Counted from the first letter of the stretch, positions 1 through 8,884 are shown. The stretch is DNA of 36,916 bases from Firmicutes bacterium HGW-Firmicutes-12 (GCA_002841595.1 PHAD01000014.1:1-36916); one strand, 5' to 3'. Notes: generated by a model not told the origin, from the sequence alone. Program-made: numbers and translations.

Positions 1-244
1 TTTTGTCAGCATAGGCATAGACGATGAGCTTGGTCATCATCACCGGATGAAAACTGGCTCGTCCACCACCAGGATATTTTGCAAATAGGGGTTCCAACTT
101 CATTTTGTCGATGGCCGTATTTATCACTTTGACCATATGATTGACGGGAATTAGGCTCTCTAGATCGATTGGTAAACTTAACTGTTTTTGGTTGTATTCC
201 TTGAAAACGACTTTATTGTGTACTTTCTGCCCGGGCTTTGACAT
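1..244 (-). CDS. IS1182-family transposase, N-terminal part (runs off window)
   Basis: Reading from ATG at 244 gives 81 codons without a stop to the window edge, starting MSKPGQKVHNKVVFKEYNQ. It continues through LSLPIDLESLIPVNHMVKV and YPGGGRASFHPVMMTKLIVY. This is the conserved N-terminal (DUF772-like) segment of IS1182/IS5-group DDE transposases, which precedes the catalytic domain. The catalytic residues lie outside the window, so activity cannot be judged. The segment seen is intact, with no frameshift, which is compatible with a recent or functional copy. A ribosome binding site (AGAGGGTG, just upstream of 244) fits the chosen start. Confidence 0.85.
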   Translation of the reverse strand, partial: MSKPGQKVHNKVVFKEYNQKQLSLPIDLESLIPVNHMVKVINTAIDKMKLEPLFAKYPGGGRASFHPVMMTKLIVYAYADK

Positions 245-373
245 GTTATTTTCACCCTCTTTTGACATTTATGTACACTTCTATTTTACCATTTTTCGAC
301 CCTGAATGACATAGAAAACCGCCTGAAACTTTCATTTCAAGCGGTCCCTTGGACTGTGTTTTCACACAGCCCC
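1..373 (-). mobile_element. End of an IS1182-type insertion sequence
   Basis: The transposase start at 244 is followed outward by about 130 bp of non-coding DNA ending in two nested hairpins. One pairs accgc (about 318) with gcggt (about 340). The other is a tip hairpin in which ctgtg and cacag flank tttt, closing in cccc at 370-373. From memory, IS1182-family elements commonly end in GGGG-CTGTG type termini, so the boundary is placed near 373. The other end lies outside the window, so target duplication and terminal repeats cannot be compared. The tip is about 20 bp from the histidine kinase stop codon at 395, so the tip hairpin may also act as that operon's terminator. Confidence 0.7.
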
Positions 374-394
374 TTTAGTATTAGTTAGCGACTT

Positions 395-3304
395 TTAGAT
401 ATCGGAAAAATATTTAAATATTACTTTTTTGAACTTCTCAATATCAATCGGCTTGGTCATATATTCTTCAAAACCAGCTTCTTTTCCTCTTATTATATCA
501 CGAGACATAGCATTTGCTGTTAAAGCAATCACCGGAATATCCTTTGTTTCCGGCAACATTTTTAAATGCTGCAAGAGCTCATAGCCATCAGTATCCGGTA
601 GATTTATATCTAAAATGATTAAATCAAATTTTTCTTTACTTACTAGCTCAAGGCTGGTTCTACCATTTTCTGCAAAATATACCTCCACCGATTTATAATC
701 CTTTATGATACGATGGACTAAATTTCGGTTTGCCGGATTATCTTCGACATACAGAACCTTTTTTACGCGAATACGTTCTTTATTATTTTTATCCTCGAAA
801 AATTCATAGGATGCATGGTCAAAGCATTTCTTGTTTTCTACATGAGGCAACTCAATCCAAAAATGACTACCTTCTCCTACTTTACTTTCTACGCCTATAG
901 AACCTCCCATTAACTCTATGAGCTGTTTAGCTACGGTTAGTCCGATCCCTGTGCCTTCACGATAGCTTTCCGCGGCATCTAGCCTATAAAAGGGATCAAA
1001 GATAGCCTCAAGCTCAGTATCTGGGATACCTATGCCTGTATCAACAAAATTAATACGCACTACCCCACCAATCTGTTCGCAATTGATTTTTACGCGACCC
1101 ATATCTTTATTATATTTAACTGCATTAGAAATAAGATTTAAAATCACCTGTTTAAACCTTGTACTATCAGCTTTAACATACTTACCTACACATTCAGATG
1201 CCAACGGTATTATTTCAACATTGTGTAATTTAGCTAAAGGCTTAATCAGTGCAATGGTTTCGTCAATAATTGGTTTTATCAAAACCGGCTCCAGAGATAC
1301 TGACATTTTCCCGGATTCAATTTTTGCCATGTCTAACACTTCATTTATTAGTATTAATAAATGCTTCCCAGCCTTTATTATCTCCTCCACACTTTCACTC
1401 TGAGACTCATTTAGCGGTGCAGTAGGGTCTACCTTTAATATTTGAGCAAAACCCAAGACTGAATTAAGCGGAGTTCTCAACTCATGACTCATGCTTGAAA
1501 GAAATTCTGATTTAGCATTACTAGCCTTTTCTGCTTCATCCTTGGCAGCAATCAGAGATTTTTCCATTTCAATGCGCTCGGTTATATCACGGGCACTTAT
1601 TGAGACCGTTCTCGTGGCATTAGAAATCAACGAAATTCGTGCTTGAAATGTTCGGAGTCCTTTTGGGGTTTGCAGGACATACTCAATCTTTTCCGTTTCC
1701 CCTGTTTCAATAACACGTTTGATTATACCAATATAGATATTAGCCATATTTTTTTTTTTAAAAGATGCCTCAAGGAGTTCTTCATCCTTGGCCCAGATAT
1801 TCAAACATTCTCCTTGTTCGTTAACTTTCATAATAACATCATCAATTGAATTAACAAGAGCCTGCAGGTCAGCTCCACGTTTTTTTAGCTCTTCTTGAAT
1901 ATCTATTAACTCTTGGTTCGTATTTCCTAGTTTTTCTCCCATTTTAATGAGTTTCAAGGCAGTCTCCTGCAATTCCACCACATCTAAGTCCGATATGTTT
2001 TGATAATAATCTCCTGCTCCAATTTTCTGTACAATTTGGTTGATTTTTAATAAAGGCTCAGAAATATTCAGACTCATTATTCTAGATTTTTTAAATAATA
2101 TTAGTAAAAATATACAATAGAAAAAAACCAACCCTGCAATCATAAAACTTCCAATCTTAAACAATTTACTACTCATCTCATTAACTCTTGAATAAATATT
2201 TTCTTCATTGACTATCAGTAACAACTTCCATCCTGTTTCTGGAACTGTTGTCCATGATACTACCTTATCATTTTGACCAATCAAAACATCTGAAAAACCA
2301 TTATTATTAGTGGCTACCTTCTGGGCTAATTCAGAAATTTCATTTCTTTTATAAAGATTGAATTGCTCCGGTTTGAACGTATCCTTCAAAATTGCTTCAT
2401 TGTAGTGATGATCAGTTAGTTCCGTAAGACCCCACTCACCCTCTCCCTTTTCTGGAAGAGCAAGAATAGTTCCATCCTTACCTACCAATACACCATAACC
2501 TTGCCAGGGAATATTTAGATTAAGCACCTGATTAGTAATTGTACTTACAGTAACATCAATACCAACTACTCCTTCTAGAAAATCACCATTATATACAGGT
2601 GCAATTGCTGAGGCCATCCAACCATGACCGGCAGGGTCCAAGTAGGCATCTGTCCACTTAACCACTTTTTGGGGATTATTTTTGGCATCTGCCTCATAAT
2701 AGAAGTTATATGAAGGTATGTCCATCAAGGGCGCATACTGAGAAATAACATCAAAATAGGGATAAATTATATTTAAGGAATCAAATGTATTAAGATATAT
2801 TGAGGCAGCTAAAGGTTGTGACTTTTGAATATCAATCATCAGCTCTTCGGTTGTCAAAACACAAGCTACCTTTTCCCTTTCAGTTTCTCCAATGGGTACA
2901 AATCCGCTGTAGAAAATCGCCACACCATCTTTTACTTTATCGCGAGTAGTATAATAAACTCCCTCAGGAGAATATGCAAGTCTAACAACATCCTCTGGAG
3001 CTAGCTTTGCAGGAGTCTGTAGTGCTCTAGCCGTTTGCTGTCGATATAGCTCTGTAGCATTTGTTATGCTGGTTATTTGTTGTTCAATTACATTACCTTC
3101 CTGCTCAGCTATCTGACTCAGTTCCATTTGAACCTCTTCACGCAAAAAACCCACCATTTCATTCTGCGACCAGTTATTAGTTACAAAATAAATGCCAATA
3201 AAAACCAACTCTACCAATATCAGTGGTATCAAGGCAGTCTTCAGATATGAATGCCAAATCCACTTAAATAACGTAGTTGCGTTCTTAGGTTCTGCTCTAT
3301 TCAT
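395..3304 (-). CDS. Hybrid sensor histidine kinase (Cache-PAS-HisKA-HATPase-REC)
   Basis: This is a membrane sensor kinase of 969 residues. One N-terminal membrane segment (about 22-45) precedes a roughly 330-residue extracytoplasmic domain resembling dCache. A second membrane segment follows (about 385-410), then a HAMP-like/coiled stretch and a PAS domain (about 480-590). The HisKA domain has the phospho-acceptor box SHELRTPLN. The ATPase domain has NLISNAVKYN, DTGIGIP and GTGIGL boxes, and the C-terminal receiver has acceptor Asp (LILDINLPD, about residue 899) and TKP lysine. ATG at 3304 is chosen because GGGAGG lies 5 nt upstream; a longer reading from TTG at 3325 has no such site. It is downstream of, and probably cotranscribed with, the HD-GYP gene, 58 bp apart. 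The signal is unknown; Cache domains usually bind small metabolites. Confidence 0.9.
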   Translation of the reverse strand: MNRAEPKNATTLFKWIWHSYLKTALIPLILVELVFIGIYFVTNNWSQNEMVGFLREEVQMELSQIAEQEGNVIEQQITSITNATELYRQQTARALQTPAKLAPEDVVRLAYSPEGVYYTTRDKVKDGVAIFYSGFVPIGETEREKVACVLTTEELMIDIQKSQPLAASIYLNTFDSLNIIYPYFDVISQYAPLMDIPSYNFYYEADAKNNPQKVVKWTDAYLDPAGHGWMASAIAPVYNGDFLEGVVGIDVTVSTITNQVLNLNIPWQGYGVLVGKDGTILALPEKGEGEWGLTELTDHHYNEAILKDTFKPEQFNLYKRNEISELAQKVATNNNGFSDVLIGQNDKVVSWTTVPETGWKLLLIVNEENIYSRVNEMSSKLFKIGSFMIAGLVFFYCIFLLILFKKSRIMSLNISEPLLKINQIVQKIGAGDYYQNISDLDVVELQETALKLIKMGEKLGNTNQELIDIQEELKKRGADLQALVNSIDDVIMKVNEQGECLNIWAKDEELLEASFKKKNMANIYIGIIKRVIETGETEKIEYVLQTPKGLRTFQARISLISNATRTVSISARDITERIEMEKSLIAAKDEAEKASNAKSEFLSSMSHELRTPLNSVLGFAQILKVDPTAPLNESQSESVEEIIKAGKHLLILINEVLDMAKIESGKMSVSLEPVLIKPIIDETIALIKPLAKLHNVEIIPLASECVGKYVKADSTRFKQVILNLISNAVKYNKDMGRVKINCEQIGGVVRINFVDTGIGIPDTELEAIFDPFYRLDAAESYREGTGIGLTVAKQLIELMGGSIGVESKVGEGSHFWIELPHVENKKCFDHASYEFFEDKNNKERIRVKKVLYVEDNPANRNLVHRIIKDYKSVEVYFAENGRTSLELVSKEKFDLIILDINLPDTDGYELLQHLKMLPETKDIPVIALTANAMSRDIIRGKEAGFEEYMTKPIDIEKFKKVIFKYFSDI

Positions 3305-3362
3305 AAAAACCTCCCATATATGCAAAAATCTTACGTGGCTTTTAAGTTAGGAGGGGTAAAGT

Positions 3363-4415
3363 TTATTCATACTTAGTTTGTATTTCTAGAATGGTAGGAA
3401 GTATTTCAAAAAACTTTTCCACCAGGTCCTCATCAAAATGTGATCCACTATTAGTCCTTATCTCTTCTAATGCTTTTTCTATAGGCCAGGCCTTTTTGTA
3501 AGGTCGCTCACTAACCAAAGCATCAAAGACATCACTTATTGCCGTTATTCTCCCTACTAATGGTATCTCCTCACCCTTCAATCCTTGTGGATATCCGGTT
3601 CCGTCCCATTTCTCATGATGTGTTAAAGCAATATCTTCAGCCATTCTTATCAATTCAAAACTACTACCTCTTAATATTTGTGCGCCTTTGGTAGTATGAG
3701 TCTTCATAATTTCCCATTCTTCCAGATTTAGCTTTCCAGGTTTTAGTAATATGCTGTCAGGGATTCCAACCTTACCAATATCATGCATGGTACTTGCATG
3801 CAATAACAAGTCAAGTTCCCCTTCGCTTAAACCCACAGCTTTACCCAATTCATAAGTAAAATAACTTATACGAATAATATGATTTGCTGTCTCATAATCA
3901 CGAAACTCTGAAGCAAGAACAAGCCGATGGATTAACTCCTGTTGTGCTTCTTGAAGGCCTTTGTTACATAACAATACATCCATCTCTAAATGTCTGTTAT
4001 ATTCCTTAGCTTCTTTATGTAATAGACTTATCTCCAATATGTTTTTAATCCTTATAATCACTTCCGTTTGATCAAAGGGCTTGCCAATAAAATCCTTTGC
4101 CCCTAGATCTAATGCTTTGATACGATTCTCATAATCATTTTGTGCTGTCACAATTAATACCGGAAGAATATAATCGATTTTCTCGCTTTTCAACTGTTCT
4201 AGAACCTGAAATCCATCCAAAACAGGCATTTTTAAATCTAATAGTATCAGATCTGGCTGTTCTTTTTTACAAATTTCTAAAACCTCTATAGAATGTGTTG
4301 TAGAAATAATATTAGTATAGTTAGAAATATTCAATAATTTCTTAAGTAATAGAATATTAGTAGGATTATCATCAACGATTAGTATCTTCGCATTGAGTAG
4401 TTTTTGATTGTCGAT
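3363..4415 (-). CDS. Response regulator with HD-GYP domain; no canonical start codon
   Basis: Predicted receiver plus c-di-GMP phosphodiesterase. The first ordinary start (TTG at 4334) would cut off the first receiver strand and its acidic pair. Extending the same frame upstream restores a perfect receiver beginning (AKILIVDDNPTNILLL) and reaches the in-frame stop TAA at 4416-4418. No ATG, GTG or TTG occurs at a plausible initiation site between that stop and the VDD motif. The codon right after the TAA is ATC (4413-4415), and GGTGG sits 5 nt before it, exactly where an ATG would be expected. The receiver has phospho-Asp in LILLDLKMPV. The HD-GYP domain (about residues 160-345) keeps MHDIGK, THHEKWDGTGYPQGL and ISDVFDAL, so it appears catalytically intact. 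It is the first gene of an operon with the downstream kinase. Translation may use the rare ATC start, or the base may be a mutation or an error. Confidence 0.8.
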   Translation of the reverse strand: MDNQKLLNAKILIVDDNPTNILLLKKLLNISNYTNIISTTHSIEVLEICKKEQPDLILLDLKMPVLDGFQVLEQLKSEKIDYILPVLIVTAQNDYENRIKALDLGAKDFIGKPFDQTEVIIRIKNILEISLLHKEAKEYNRHLEMDVLLCNKGLQEAQQELIHRLVLASEFRDYETANHIIRISYFTYELGKAVGLSEGELDLLLHASTMHDIGKVGIPDSILLKPGKLNLEEWEIMKTHTTKGAQILRGSSFELIRMAEDIALTHHEKWDGTGYPQGLKGEEIPLVGRITAISDVFDALVSERPYKKAWPIEKALEEIRTNSGSHFDEDLVEKFFEILPTILEIQTKYE

Positions 4416-4534
4416 TTAGTCCACCCACCCCAAATTAAATATATATATAATACTATTTTAACATCCTATACTTATACTTAATATATAATATTAACTATTT
4501 TGTAATATTTTTCTGCTATATGCCGTTAAATGAA

Positions 4535-4573
4535 TAAAAAAAGAGGATCCCATCAAAATATGGACCCTCTTTT
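4535..4573 (-). terminator. Intrinsic terminator of the lipoyl/Hdr operon
   Basis: Just past the last gene (stop at 4597), the arms aagaggatcccat (4541-4553) and atggaccctctt (4560-4571) pair with one mismatch. On the minus strand this stem is followed by a run of T from the aaaaaaa at 4536-4542. This closes the eleven-gene operon. Confidence 0.8.
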
Positions 4574-4596
4574 CTAACCCAATCTACTAATCGTAT

Positions 4597-5649
4597 TTAA
4601 ATATTAGTTCCCACAATTGCAGTAGCAAAATCCTCCGGTGTCACTCCTGGTGTGTCTATTTTTTCTTTCTGAATAAATAAAGTTATTACTTGTTTTATTT
4701 GTTCTTTCTCCATTTCTACATCTACTAGAGCTTCTTCCAGGTCTCTTACTTTTTCCTTAGGCAGAAAGGTAAAGTCACCGTACAAATTAACTTTCCCCAA
4801 TTTCTTTTCTTTCAATTCTATGATGCTATGAATAGTCCCTCCGACTGCCTTGTACCTATTCTCATAAACATGAATACCACTAGCTATTTTAATACTTGTA
4901 TTTTCTTTTCGTTTCCTACTAATAAATTCTTCAGAAGTATAAAGCTTTTCTAGTTCTCGTGCTTTATTCAAAACCTCCGTATTTAAACTTCCTTCTTCTA
5001 GTGGTCCGAAAAGTTCTGAAAAATGATGTATCAAACGATTTTCCACAAACTCGCGGGATGGGATTTGGCCCAGTTCTTTTTTGAGAGATGTAACATTGTT
5101 CTCTAATGTCTGTAGGATTTGCTGGCGGTATTCTTCATTGGGAACAGGAAACACCTTGCTCATTGTCTCAGTATCAAAGTCAAGCAATATACCGCCGACA
5201 AAAACCTTCGATTCTCCAATATTAGCTCCGCCCTCGCCGGTTATTTTCTTATTACCCTCGACAGTAATCAGGTCATTGACCTCTTTGAATCTTACCTTTA
5301 CGCCCAAATCACCATACGCCTTAATTACAGGCTCAGAGAACTTACGATATAGATCAAGAGCATCGCCTCTGGCTATCTCATTATCTTTGTGCAGGATTAT
5401 TTGAAAAAATATCTGATTACTGTCTAAAAGAGTAGTTCCTCCCCCTACTTCCCGACGCATCACTCCAAGGTTGGCTCTTTGGCAATAATCCAAATCTACT
5501 CCTGTTTTGGCGTCTTGAAAGTATCCTAGCGTGACTATCGGGTCACTAGGTGATACAAATACAAGTCCCTCAACTCCTAAATATGCCATAGCATGAAAAA
5601 CTGTCATAGCATCAAAACCCGGTAATTTACCTAGCCTATATAAATTCAT
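4597..5649 (-). CDS. Lipoate/octanoate-protein ligase, copy 1
   Basis: Member of the LplA/LipB/BirA-like ligase fold, 350 residues. The catalytic domain covers about 1-240 and is followed by an accessory C-terminal domain (about 245-345) like that of LplA-type ligases. Known members adenylate lipoate or octanoate and attach it to a carrier lysine. The adenylate-binding loop reads RREVGGG (65-71), where the family norm is RRxSGGG, so Ser is replaced by Val. The conserved active-site lysine is present in KITGEGG (K135). It is the last gene of the operon, 72 bp behind the second radical SAM gene, with AAGGAGAG before ATG at 5649. A paralogue with the standard loop lies upstream in the same operon. 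Together with the two radical SAM proteins it probably serves the GcvH-like carrier. Which acyl group each copy handles is unknown. Confidence 0.85.
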   Translation of the reverse strand: MNLYRLGKLPGFDAMTVFHAMAYLGVEGLVFVSPSDPIVTLGYFQDAKTGVDLDYCQRANLGVMRREVGGGTTLLDSNQIFFQIILHKDNEIARGDALDLYRKFSEPVIKAYGDLGVKVRFKEVNDLITVEGNKKITGEGGANIGESKVFVGGILLDFDTETMSKVFPVPNEEYRQQILQTLENNVTSLKKELGQIPSREFVENRLIHHFSELFGPLEEGSLNTEVLNKARELEKLYTSEEFISRKRKENTSIKIASGIHVYENRYKAVGGTIHSIIELKEKKLGKVNLYGDFTFLPKEKVRDLEEALVDVEMEKEQIKQVITLFIQKEKIDTPGVTPEDFATAIVGTNI

Positions 5650-5721
5650 AACTTCACTCTCCTTCCCTTTTTAACTCCACCTGAGTTAGTTAAAGCCATT
5701 CTAAAGGAGTCTTAGCACTGT

Positions 5722-6630
5722 TTAGCTATCGGATGAACTGCAGCACTCTTCCTTATATATCATCAACAGCCCTTTGGCCCTTGCATATTCAACCGTTTTT
5801 TCCGAGGGAAAAGCTATTGCATTTACTCCACAGTCTATAGCGATTTTTTCTAGTTCTTCTTTGTACACTCCTGCTGGTTTGATACACCCAAGATTAAGTA
5901 CACTTCCAGGAAACATTGTCCTAGCATGTTTCACTATCGAAGCCGCTTCGATTACGGTTAGTGGGTCTGTTCTTTCCATCGGCGTACCACGTATAGGTCT
6001 AAATACGACCAGTACCAAAACCCTCGGATCTGCTTTCCTAATCATTTCTAAGGCTAGATACTCTCCTTTAATCTTGCCAAAGTTTAACCCCAGCACAACA
6101 TGAGGTACAAAATCAAGGTCAACTTCACGGCAATTCATCATAGCCTCATAATAATCCTGTGGTTTACGCTCTAGATGATAGACATCCCTAATAGTACTCT
6201 CATCCCCAATTATATCCATTAGAACCTGATTTACACCAACTTCTTTTAAGACAATTGCTGTGGATTTACTTATAATTCCACAATGCGTCAGTACTTTCAA
6301 GCCTTTCTCTCGGGCATAGGCAATTCCTGGCGCGAAAGGGATTAACGGTACTTCGCCTTGATCATCACAACCTCCACTTACCAATACCCCCTTGCATCCT
6401 TTGGCTGCAAGGGTATCTATTACTGAGTAAAAATCACTTACAGATTCGGCCGCTATCATGCTTTCCAAAAGTTTACCCTGGCAATGAGCGCATCGGCAAC
6501 TGCATTTTGTGCCAGTTATACTGATATTAGCAAAAGAATTAGGAGAGTTTTTATAATACTCGCTTTCATAATACTTAGAACCCGGTACAGCGAAGTAGAT
6601 TTTTCTCGCCTCGACCGTAGTAGAATTCAT
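5722..6630 (-). CDS. Radical SAM protein, probable component of two-protein lipoyl synthase (LipS1/LipS2 type)
   Basis: This 302-residue protein carries the radical SAM cluster motif CxxxCxxC as C43, C47, C50 in KCSCRCAHCQG. An SGG-type SAM-binding turn (VLVSGGCDDQG) and a TIM-barrel-like pattern follow. Further cysteines (LTHCG, NCRE, LGCIKP, IDCG, and a C-terminal CC) could hold an auxiliary cluster. Its start overlaps the stop of the upstream radical SAM gene (ATGA, 6627-6630), so the two are translationally coupled, as expected for a two-subunit enzyme. Both lie between two lipoate ligase genes. In archaea and many sHdr-bearing bacteria, the paired radical SAM proteins LipS1 and LipS2 together insert the two sulfurs of lipoate. 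I infer that role from context and architecture, and cannot decide which of the two names applies here. Confidence 0.75.
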   Translation of the reverse strand: MNSTTVEARKIYFAVPGSKYYESEYYKNSPNSFANISITGTKCSCRCAHCQGKLLESMIAAESVSDFYSVIDTLAAKGCKGVLVSGGCDDQGEVPLIPFAPGIAYAREKGLKVLTHCGIISKSTAIVLKEVGVNQVLMDIIGDESTIRDVYHLERKPQDYYEAMMNCREVDLDFVPHVVLGLNFGKIKGEYLALEMIRKADPRVLVLVVFRPIRGTPMERTDPLTVIEAASIVKHARTMFPGSVLNLGCIKPAGVYKEELEKIAIDCGVNAIAFPSEKTVEYARAKGLLMIYKEECCSSSDS

Positions 6631-7667
6631 AAGCTTACCTGGGAACGTATTAAGGTAATATCATCTGGTTCTGGGATAAACGGATAGTTTCGAAAGGGCT
6701 TACTCGGTCTTTCATTGCCGAAAGGACGGTTACAGGCTAAGAAACCGTCTACTCCGGGACAACCGGAAGTCATAAAGGCTAGACCTTGTTCTATATAAGG
6801 CTCTATATCTATACCGTATCCAATAATTCTCTCGTCCGAATCATATTCTACGTGCGAACCAGTAATTAGACCCTCATTAATAAGGTAGCGCGCCAGCTGA
6901 ATACGACGATAATTTTCTAGTGAGGGCTGAACAACATCGGCCATCTGGCTACCCGCTTCTGGAAAAAAGGAGAACAGATGCGTTAAAGCCCCTAACCTTT
7001 GAGCCCTATCAATAACAGTGACCATTTCCTTCTCTGTCTCTTTAAGACCTACTATTAGATGTACCCCTACATAGTATTTGCCAAATATTTCTATAGCTTC
7101 TTCCACCGCATCCCAGTAACGTTCCCATCTATGCGGTCCAAGTACATTAGTACCACGAAATTTCTCAAAGAGAGACTTCGTTGCAGCATCAACTGCAATC
7201 CCGACTCGATCGGCGCCAGCTTCTTTTACTGCAGCCATATCAATTTTACCTTTCATCACAGTTGGTGTAAGAAGTCCACTGATCGGCAAATTTGTTCTCT
7301 CTTTACATTTACGGATTATTGTTAAGGTATCTTGCATAGCCTGCGGATGAGTAGTCATAGAAACACAGATCCTCTTAAAAGGATGGTCCTTAGCTTCTAC
7401 AGCATCTAACACATCATCTAATGAATAAACCGGCCATTTCACTCGTATAAAGGTAGGCTTGGCCTGACTATCCCGGCTACAGGATAATCCACAGTAACTG
7501 CATTTTGCTGCACAGCCACTTTCATATGTTAAAAGTAAATTTAAACAGTTGCATTTTGCATCTCGACTAAATCGTCCATTCTCCATGCCCAGACATATAG
7601 CACCCGCAAGGCTGGTTTTGATAAATGTGGGACTCTCTTTTACACTCAAAACCCTATCCCCTTTCAT
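6627..7667 (-). CDS. Radical SAM protein, probable partner component of two-protein lipoyl synthase (LipS1/LipS2 type)
   Basis: A 346-residue radical SAM protein with CxxxCxxC as C52, C56, C59 in ESGCAAKCSYCG. It is preceded by a CNC pair (C39, C41) and followed by C63, and there are two further cysteines near the C-terminus in TSGCPGVDGFLACNRP. These extra cysteines fit auxiliary Fe-S clusters of the sulfur-donating kind found in lipoyl and biotin synthases. A biotin-synthase-like reading by automatic annotation would not be surprising. It is coupled to the next radical SAM gene by an ATGA overlap. ATG at 7667 has only a weak upstream AGGATAA. A TTG at residue 7, preceded by AAAGGGG, is an alternative start. 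The proposed role is sulfur insertion at C6 or C8 of the octanoyl chain on the GcvH-like carrier, based on the flanking ligase genes. Confidence 0.75.
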   Translation of the reverse strand: MKGDRVLSVKESPTFIKTSLAGAICLGMENGRFSRDAKCNCLNLLLTYESGCAAKCSYCGLSCSRDSQAKPTFIRVKWPVYSLDDVLDAVEAKDHPFKRICVSMTTHPQAMQDTLTIIRKCKERTNLPISGLLTPTVMKGKIDMAAVKEAGADRVGIAVDAATKSLFEKFRGTNVLGPHRWERYWDAVEEAIEIFGKYYVGVHLIVGLKETEKEMVTVIDRAQRLGALTHLFSFFPEAGSQMADVVQPSLENYRRIQLARYLINEGLITGSHVEYDSDERIIGYGIDIEPYIEQGLAFMTSGCPGVDGFLACNRPFGNERPSKPFRNYPFIPEPDDITLIRSQVSL

Positions 7668-7700
7668 GTTTATCCTATACCTTTATCTTTGGTTTCCACA

Positions 7701-7732
7701 AGACTCCCTCTTCAACATAGTAAGAGGGGTCT
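7701..7732 (-). other. Intercistronic hairpin between ligase copy 2 and the radical SAM pair
   Basis: The arms agactccctctt (7701-7712) and aagaggggtct (7722-7732) pair with a one-base bulge around a 9-nt loop. No T-run follows on either strand, so it is unlikely to be a full terminator. An mRNA processing or stability element, or a partial attenuator, is possible. Confidence 0.5.
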
Positions 7733-7759
7733 ACGTTTATCCGCCAAAATTAAACTTAA

Positions 7760-8827
7760 CTAATAAGTGTTTACAGCTGCTTTCAGAGCCGCAATCATAT
7801 CCTCTGCCGTCACTCCAGGAATCTTTACATCAGGTTTTGCGAAAAATCTCATTACATTTTCCTCCATTTTTTCCGTCCTGACTGATGTGTTTTTCAAGGC
7901 GGCTTCTAAATCTAAAATACAATTTTCCGGATAGGCAAAAAAATCCCCAGTAATAAATACACTCTTAATAAGCTGACGTGCTCTATCCATAACGAGGGAA
8001 ACACGTATTAGACCTCCTGGAGCTTTATAATCAATTAACTGTAAACTGCTAGCTTGCTTAATGCTCCTAGTATCTCTAATCCATTCTTCAGACATAAACC
8101 GGGGTAATTCCTTTTCGAATAGAGCCTTTTCTTCTTCTGTAAGCCTTCCCGGAACAAGTTTAATACCAAGAACTTCGCTAAACCCTTCAACCATCGCTTC
8201 CTTAATTTCCTCTATAGGTGGCAGGTCTCCTAGCAATTCTTTAAGACTGACTACTCTCTTCTTAAAAGTATCTACCTGTTTGTCATCTAGTTTTTTTAAG
8301 GGTAGCTTTAGACAGTTAATCATTGTTTCAACACTAAAATCAGTCAATAATGTACCATGAAAAATAAAAGAATTGGCATACTCACTGCCACCGGTGCCTG
8401 ATATTTTACGACCGTCTACCTCAATATCATTTATCGGTCGATACCTTGCAGTTACTCCCAACTTAGCTATCCCAGCAATGGCGCATTCACACAGCAACTT
8501 ATACATATCGTTCAAATTCTGCGGAATTCCTGGTGTATCCTTTAAAGCAGTGACTTCCCAGCCTAACTGTCCTTCATCCATGTAAATGCATCCTCCGCCG
8601 GAAATGCGCCTATTAATTTCTATATTATGTTGTTTGCAATATTCTTCTTCAATTTCAAGCTCAACAGCCTGGTGATAACCCACCAGGGCATTATGGGGTT
8701 TAAACTGTAACAAATGTAACGTATTAGGAGCCCAGTTGTTATGTCGAGAATTCAAAAGAACCCACTGTAGTGTCATATTGTGGGAGGCAGGAAGAGGACC
8801 GGTATCTAATAAGCGCCATTCTTTCAT
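7760..8827 (-). CDS. Lipoate/octanoate-protein ligase, copy 2
   Basis: A 355-residue ligase of the LplA fold, paralogous to the copy at the end of the operon and with the same two-domain layout. Here the adenylate loop is canonical, RRISGGG (73-79), and the catalytic lysine is K141 in RKISGTGG. An accessory C-terminal domain follows from about residue 250 to the end. GAGGTGAT precedes ATG at 8827. The gene sits between the hydrogenase fusion and the radical SAM pair, separated from the hydrogenase by a strong hairpin. Known relatives attach lipoate or octanoate to E2, GcvH or LbpA-type carriers. The only lipoyl carrier visible here is the GcvH-like protein of the same operon, so that is the likely target. 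Whether it uses free lipoate (salvage) or octanoate (for the radical SAM pair) cannot be read from sequence. Confidence 0.87.
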   Translation of the reverse strand: MKEWRLLDTGPLPASHNMTLQWVLLNSRHNNWAPNTLHLLQFKPHNALVGYHQAVELEIEEEYCKQHNIEINRRISGGGCIYMDEGQLGWEVTALKDTPGIPQNLNDMYKLLCECAIAGIAKLGVTARYRPINDIEVDGRKISGTGGSEYANSFIFHGTLLTDFSVETMINCLKLPLKKLDDKQVDTFKKRVVSLKELLGDLPPIEEIKEAMVEGFSEVLGIKLVPGRLTEEEKALFEKELPRFMSEEWIRDTRSIKQASSLQLIDYKAPGGLIRVSLVMDRARQLIKSVFITGDFFAYPENCILDLEAALKNTSVRTEKMEENVMRFFAKPDVKIPGVTAEDMIAALKAAVNTY

Positions 8828-8884
8828 TAAAATATCACCTCATCTTAATTCATGCAGTATCAAATAATTAAGCTCCTATGTAAA

